The notes under the pieces are model-generated. The model saw only the letters and a list, made by a program, of their open reading frames with translations. It had not been told where the DNA came from and did no database searches. A stretch of 64,000 nucleotides of DNA from Haladaptatus litoreus (GTDB lineage Archaea; Halobacteriota; Halobacteria; Halobacteriales; Haladaptataceae): the NCBI RefSeq assembly GCF_900156425.1, contig NZ_FTNO01000007.1, positions 179,028 through 243,027 of the forward strand, read 5' to 3'. The position numbers and the translations under genes are program-made. Each line of letters opens with the position of its first letter. Within the stretch, counting starts at the first letter, position 1. Below, piece by piece: positions 61,107 through 64,000 of this stretch.

Positions 61107-61619
61107 ATGTCAGTGGACAATTCACCAACACGCGACGATACGCAAGTTGTTGGCTCCCGAATTGGTGCACAAATCGTCGACTCGATTGCTATGTTCGTTA
61201 TCGCATTCATCCCCGCGTTTATTGTCGGATTCATCGGTGGATTGCTTGGTATCGACGGCTTAAGCGGAATCGGGATTTTGCTCAGTGGGTTAGCTGCCCT
61301 TTGCTATTGGTTGCTGATTGAGAGCCTCTGGGACGGGTATACTATCGGCAAGCGATTGTTCGATATTCGTGTTGTCCAAGAGGACGGGTCTCCCTGTTCG
61401 CTTGGATCGTCAGCCATTCTCAACCTGCTTGAGATCATCGATGGCTTCTTTTACTATCTGATTAGATTCATTGCGATGGCGATAACTGACAAGCGCCAGC
61501 GGCTTGGTGACCGTGTTGCTGGCACGGTCGTTGTGAGTGAATCTTCGGTTGAGATTGCAACGAAGGCGTCAACCAGCGGGACTTCTGTGGAAACCGAACC
61601 GTCAATGTGTTCGCAGTAA
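61107..61619 (+). CDS. RDD-family membrane protein
   Basis: 170 residues. The RDD signature is VVGSRIGAQIVDSIAMFVIA with the Arg and Asp of the family, then three or four helices (AFIVGFIGGLLGI, GILLSGLAALCYWLLIES, ILNLLEIIDGFFYYLI) and the conserved YTIGKRLFDIRVV and DKRQRLGDRVAGTVVV. Some RDD proteins act in ion exchange or transport; the role here is unknown. Monocistronic. Confidence 0.87.
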   Translation: MSVDNSPTRDDTQVVGSRIGAQIVDSIAMFVIAFIPAFIVGFIGGLLGIDGLSGIGILLSGLAALCYWLLIESLWDGYTIGKRLFDIRVVQEDGSPCSLGSSAILNLLEIIDGFFYYLIRFIAMAITDKRQRLGDRVAGTVVVSESSVEIATKASTSGTSVETEPSMCSQ

Positions 61620-61737
61620 ATCCGATAAAAATCAGTCGGTAAGTATGCTCTGAAGGTTCATGGCAATCGGTATAAACTACTTGTTGGTTTCCGTCTGTTT
61701 ATCTCTGGTTAAATAGCTATGGGACTTATAACACGGT

Positions 61738-62097
61738 ATGGTCGAAGATAGTGACGCAAACAGTATGGCTGACTCGCTTCAACGGCAAGCACAGAGCCTG
61801 CAGGAAACATCACCTGCGAAGTATGGTCTCTTAAAAGCGTACCACGAGCGTGTCCGTGACGCGCTCGAAGTCTGTTCGCGGAACTACCCCTCTACCAAGC
61901 AACTGAGTGAAAATCTTCCCGATTCCAGTCTGACACCGCAAATGTTGGGGAATCTGCTAGCGTTACTCGTGCAGTTTGAGATCATCGAGGTATTCAGTGA
62001 ACGCAATAATAGCAACCGCTACGACCTCACCCACTATGACCGCAAGCGAATGGATACGCTCAGTCATATTCTTCAGCGAGTGTCCGCTGGTTCGTAA
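61738..62097 (+). CDS. Small winged-helix-like haloarchaeal protein
   Basis: 119 residues: an acidic/Gln-rich N-terminus, then KYGLLKAYHERVRDALEVCS, TKQLSENLPDSSLTPQMLGN (helix-turn-helix-like) and LLALLVQFEIIEVFSERNNS with a wing RYDLTHYD. It resembles haloarchaeal HTH proteins of unknown target. No operon partner. Confidence 0.6.
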   Translation: MVEDSDANSMADSLQRQAQSLQETSPAKYGLLKAYHERVRDALEVCSRNYPSTKQLSENLPDSSLTPQMLGNLLALLVQFEIIEVFSERNNSNRYDLTHYDRKRMDTLSHILQRVSAGS

Positions 62098-62235
62098 CCA
62101 GCGAAATCCACAAGAAGAAATTAGAAGCTCACCGCATGATCTAGATTCACCCAGAATGGCGGTCGGTTCCGAGAAAAGTGCGTTCTATGTAGCGACGAAC
62201 AAAAACGGATGATGCTACAATGAGGCGATGAATCG

Positions 62236-62760
62236 CTACAAATCGCGCGCTTGGACGGTTTTACGATCGTTTCCTTCAGCCCGGCGGGCGGCATTTTCGA
62301 GGACTGAAGCGACTTCGTCATCGAGTGCATCTTCTCCTGCATGGGTGGGTGGATTACAGAGTATTCGATCGAATGTCTGCCCAGCAACCCCATCGACACA
62401 GTTTGCAGTGACAACTTTCCCATCAATATCGGATGCTTGAAGGCTAGCTTCCGCACAATTGGTGGCGACTTTGTTGTCATCACTCAGCCAAATCTCACAG
62501 TTGGCGATCTGAACAACGTACACACCAAGTGACCCGTAGCCACAGCAGAGATCTAGGACGTGTTCTCCGTCTTCAGCCGTGATCGATTTCATGAGGAGGT
62601 GATTGCCGACATCTAATCCTGAAGCAGAGAACGTTCCGGGTAGCGTAACGAGGGAGAAATCATGCCCATTGACTGTCGGATGGATTCTGCTCTGAGAGAC
62701 GTAGGACGGCGTTGGTTTTACGATGCCAACGTTTGAACACGAGAGAGTTGTTATATCATG
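62236..62760 (-). pseudogene. Chimera: RsmC-like RNA methyltransferase fragment joined to a DUF1931-type histone-fold tail
   Basis: An open frame of 174 codons without a proper start (stop at 62763-62761). The upstream part is a class I methyltransferase: FSLVTLPGTFSASGLDVGNH, SAM motif HVLDLCCGYGSLGVYV and catalytic NPPTHAG, as in RsmC/RlmG N2-guanine rRNA methyltransferases. Immediately after NPPTHAGE the frame becomes DALDDEVASVLENAARRAEG, then NDRKTVQARDL and stop, the C-terminal end of haloarchaeal DUF1931 (histone-fold) proteins. A deletion has joined two unrelated genes in frame. Both functions are presumably lost. Confidence 0.68.
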
Positions 62761-62872
62761 TCATTCATGTCAATTAGAACCATTCAAGGAACAGAGTAGA
62801 CCGATAAGGGTGACCAACGAAGATAAATTCGAACCAAAAAGCCAGATTCTGAAAAATGGTGTTTCCGACCGG

Positions 62873-64000
62873 TTAGCTCATTTTGGCGTTGACGTAGCGA
62901 AGAAATCGCTCAACGGGATACGGCGCGCTGCTAGCGATTTTCGCTTTGAGTGGATTTTTACTCGGATTGATGGTGTACTGTTGTAGCTCCGGCCATTTCG
63001 CTTCGATGACGCTGCTTATCAAGTCGTGGTCGGGAGCGGAGAGCCTCGACGAATCGACGCTCAGCGCCGTCAACAGGAGGTTGTAGTTCGAAAGCGGAGA
63101 CACGCCTCTGATAGCGATGTCCTTTTCACGGGATGCAAGCGCGCCCCAGCGACCCATTCTCTGTTCCCAATAAAGGAGGTTCATCAGTAAAACGTCGTTC
63201 TCCTTCGCATACTCGGTTGCGCCGGGTAGCCACTCCTCGATTTCATGCTCGACATATTCGTTGCCCGGATACTGAAGCATTTCACAGCAGTGTTCGACCA
63301 TGTTCGCGCCGCTTTCCGGCGAATCGTAGTGAAGCTTGTATATCGGGCCGTTTCCGGTCACGTAGACGTGTTTTTCTACGTCGTAGTTGTTGTAGAAAAA
63401 CTGGACGTGCTTCGTCTTGGGGAGGTTTCGCGTCCAACAGAGGTAGTCCGAAAGTGCGCTTTGAAAGTCGTCTTCGAGGTCACGCGGATGGTGAATCGAA
63501 TAGTCGAAATCCTGCTCCGCGGCGATTCGCTTCGGAATTTTCACGTCCGGGTGCTCACCCGACGACCAGTCGGAAAACGTGTACCACGTCACGTCCCGAA
63601 CGATGTCCTTCGAACAGGCGAGTATCATCCGGGAATCCCAACCCGCCGTAATCGGCGTGAGCAGGTGGAACTCGTCGTTGAACGACTGCATCGACGCCGA
63701 AATGCTGTCGGCGATGTACTCCACTGGTGATTGGCCGTGGTCAGGTGAAAAAAGTAGTCGCCGCGACAGTTCCATCGCATCCATATCGAGAACGTGGTTC
63801 GGGAGAACGCACCGAACATCCTGAAAGAGCGTTTTATCGCCGATGAACGCGCTTTCGTTGTTTTTGAACTGTGACGAGTTCATGAACGCCACGGCGTCCG
63901 GGTTTTTCTGCTGTTCGACATCGACCGAATCGAACAGCAGTTTCAGCGAGGTGGTGACCAACCGAGAATCGGTGTGGTAGTAGACGGATTTGTGCGCGAG
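62873..64000 (-). CDS. Asparagine-synthase-related amidotransferase domain protein (5' end beyond window)
   Basis: At least 375 residues, open to the right edge (the TTG at 63961 is unlikely to be the start because coding continues upstream: SVYYHTDSR). The PP-loop of the synthetase domain appears as TPITAGWDSRMIL instead of the usual SGGxDS, followed by TWYTFSDWSSGEHPDVKIPK. Later parts (MGRWGALASREKDIAIRGVS, PLSNYNLLLTAL) fit the asparagine synthase C-terminal domain. Variants like this occur in glycan and exopolysaccharide gene clusters. It may form an amide or adenylate on an unknown acceptor. Confidence 0.7.
   Translation of the reverse strand, partial: LAHKSVYYHTDSRLVTTSLKLLFDSVDVEQQKNPDAVAFMNSSQFKNNESAFIGDKTLFQDVRCVLPNHVLDMDAMELSRRLLFSPDHGQSPVEYIADSISASMQSFNDEFHLLTPITAGWDSRMILACSKDIVRDVTWYTFSDWSSGEHPDVKIPKRIAAEQDFDYSIHHPRDLEDDFQSALSDYLCWTRNLPKTKHVQFFYNNYDVEKHVYVTGNGPIYKLHYDSPESGANMVEHCCEMLQYPGNEYVEHEIEEWLPGATEYAKENDVLLMNLLYWEQRMGRWGALASREKDIAIRGVSPLSNYNLLLTALSVDSSRLSAPDHDLISSVIEAKWPELQQYTINPSKNPLKAKIASSAPYPVERFLRYVNAKMS

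Overview
The window is from a halophilic archaeon (class Halobacteria). The evidence is the acidic, Asp/Glu-rich proteins, F420/LLM-type oxidoreductases, an NrpR-type nitrogen regulator, a geranylgeranylglyceryl phosphate synthase-like enzyme for ether lipids, a HalOD1-domain protein, Tat-exported proteins and an archaeal-type tRNA-Thr without encoded CCA. The genus cannot be fixed from the sequence alone.

Layout. (1) 1-6.8 kb is a compact catabolic block: isocitrate lyase/PEP mutase-like enzyme, isochorismatase-like hydrolase, two LLM oxidoreductases, MaoC hydratase, acyl-CoA dehydrogenase and a class III CoA-transferase. (2) 6.8-11.4 kb is gene-poor to mixed: an amber-interrupted gene, a methyltransferase, a creatininase-family amidohydrolase and GNAT acetyltransferases. 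(3) 11.5-16.4 kb holds a heterodimeric ABC exporter with a divergent winged-helix/zinc regulator. (4) 16.6-20.8 kb holds small membrane proteins, a VapBC pair, an SRAP DNA-crosslink protein and the GGGP synthase-like enzyme. (5) 21-32.7 kb is an archaeal type IV secretion/conjugation-like module: Tat beta-helix lipoprotein, VirB2-like and VirB6-like membrane proteins, VirB4 ATPase, a separate coupling-protein N-domain, a VirD4-like ATPase and a winged-helix regulator. (6) 32.9-34.2 kb is non-coding and carries two short repeat families whose orientation flips near 33.6 kb; it is the best candidate for an origin or transfer site. (7) 34.2-37.8 kb: HTH/PIN pair, a truncated SprT-like gene, YdeI- and VOC-family proteins and a SWIM-finger protein. 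(8) 38-43.6 kb: ureohydrolase, NrpR, an amber-split sodium/solute symporter and a two-domain SagB-type oxidoreductase. (9) 43.7-46.7 kb: three decayed genes and a LeuA/CimA-type synthase. (10) 47-60.5 kb is a mosaic of regulators, TenA pair, cupin, DoxX, SDR, a toxin-antitoxin-like pair and many fragments of SWIM, SprT, HTH and IS200/IS605-type elements. (11) 60.7-64 kb: tRNA-Thr(TGT), RDD protein, HTH protein, a chimeric methyltransferase/histone-fold pseudogene and the edge of an asparagine-synthase-like gene.

How it fits together. The left block reads like a CoA-thioester or amide degradation island. From about 17 kb to the tRNA-Thr at 60.7 kb the DNA is accessory in character. A 19-21 bp palindrome (GTTAGTAT-N3-ATACTAAC type) recurs five times there, SprT 3' remnants occur three times, SWIM genes or fragments six times, and IS605-type ends three times. 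This suggests repeated insertion and decay of related plasmid or conjugative elements, with the 21-34 kb module being the best preserved. No integrase, relaxase or Rep/Orc1 gene is visible in the window.
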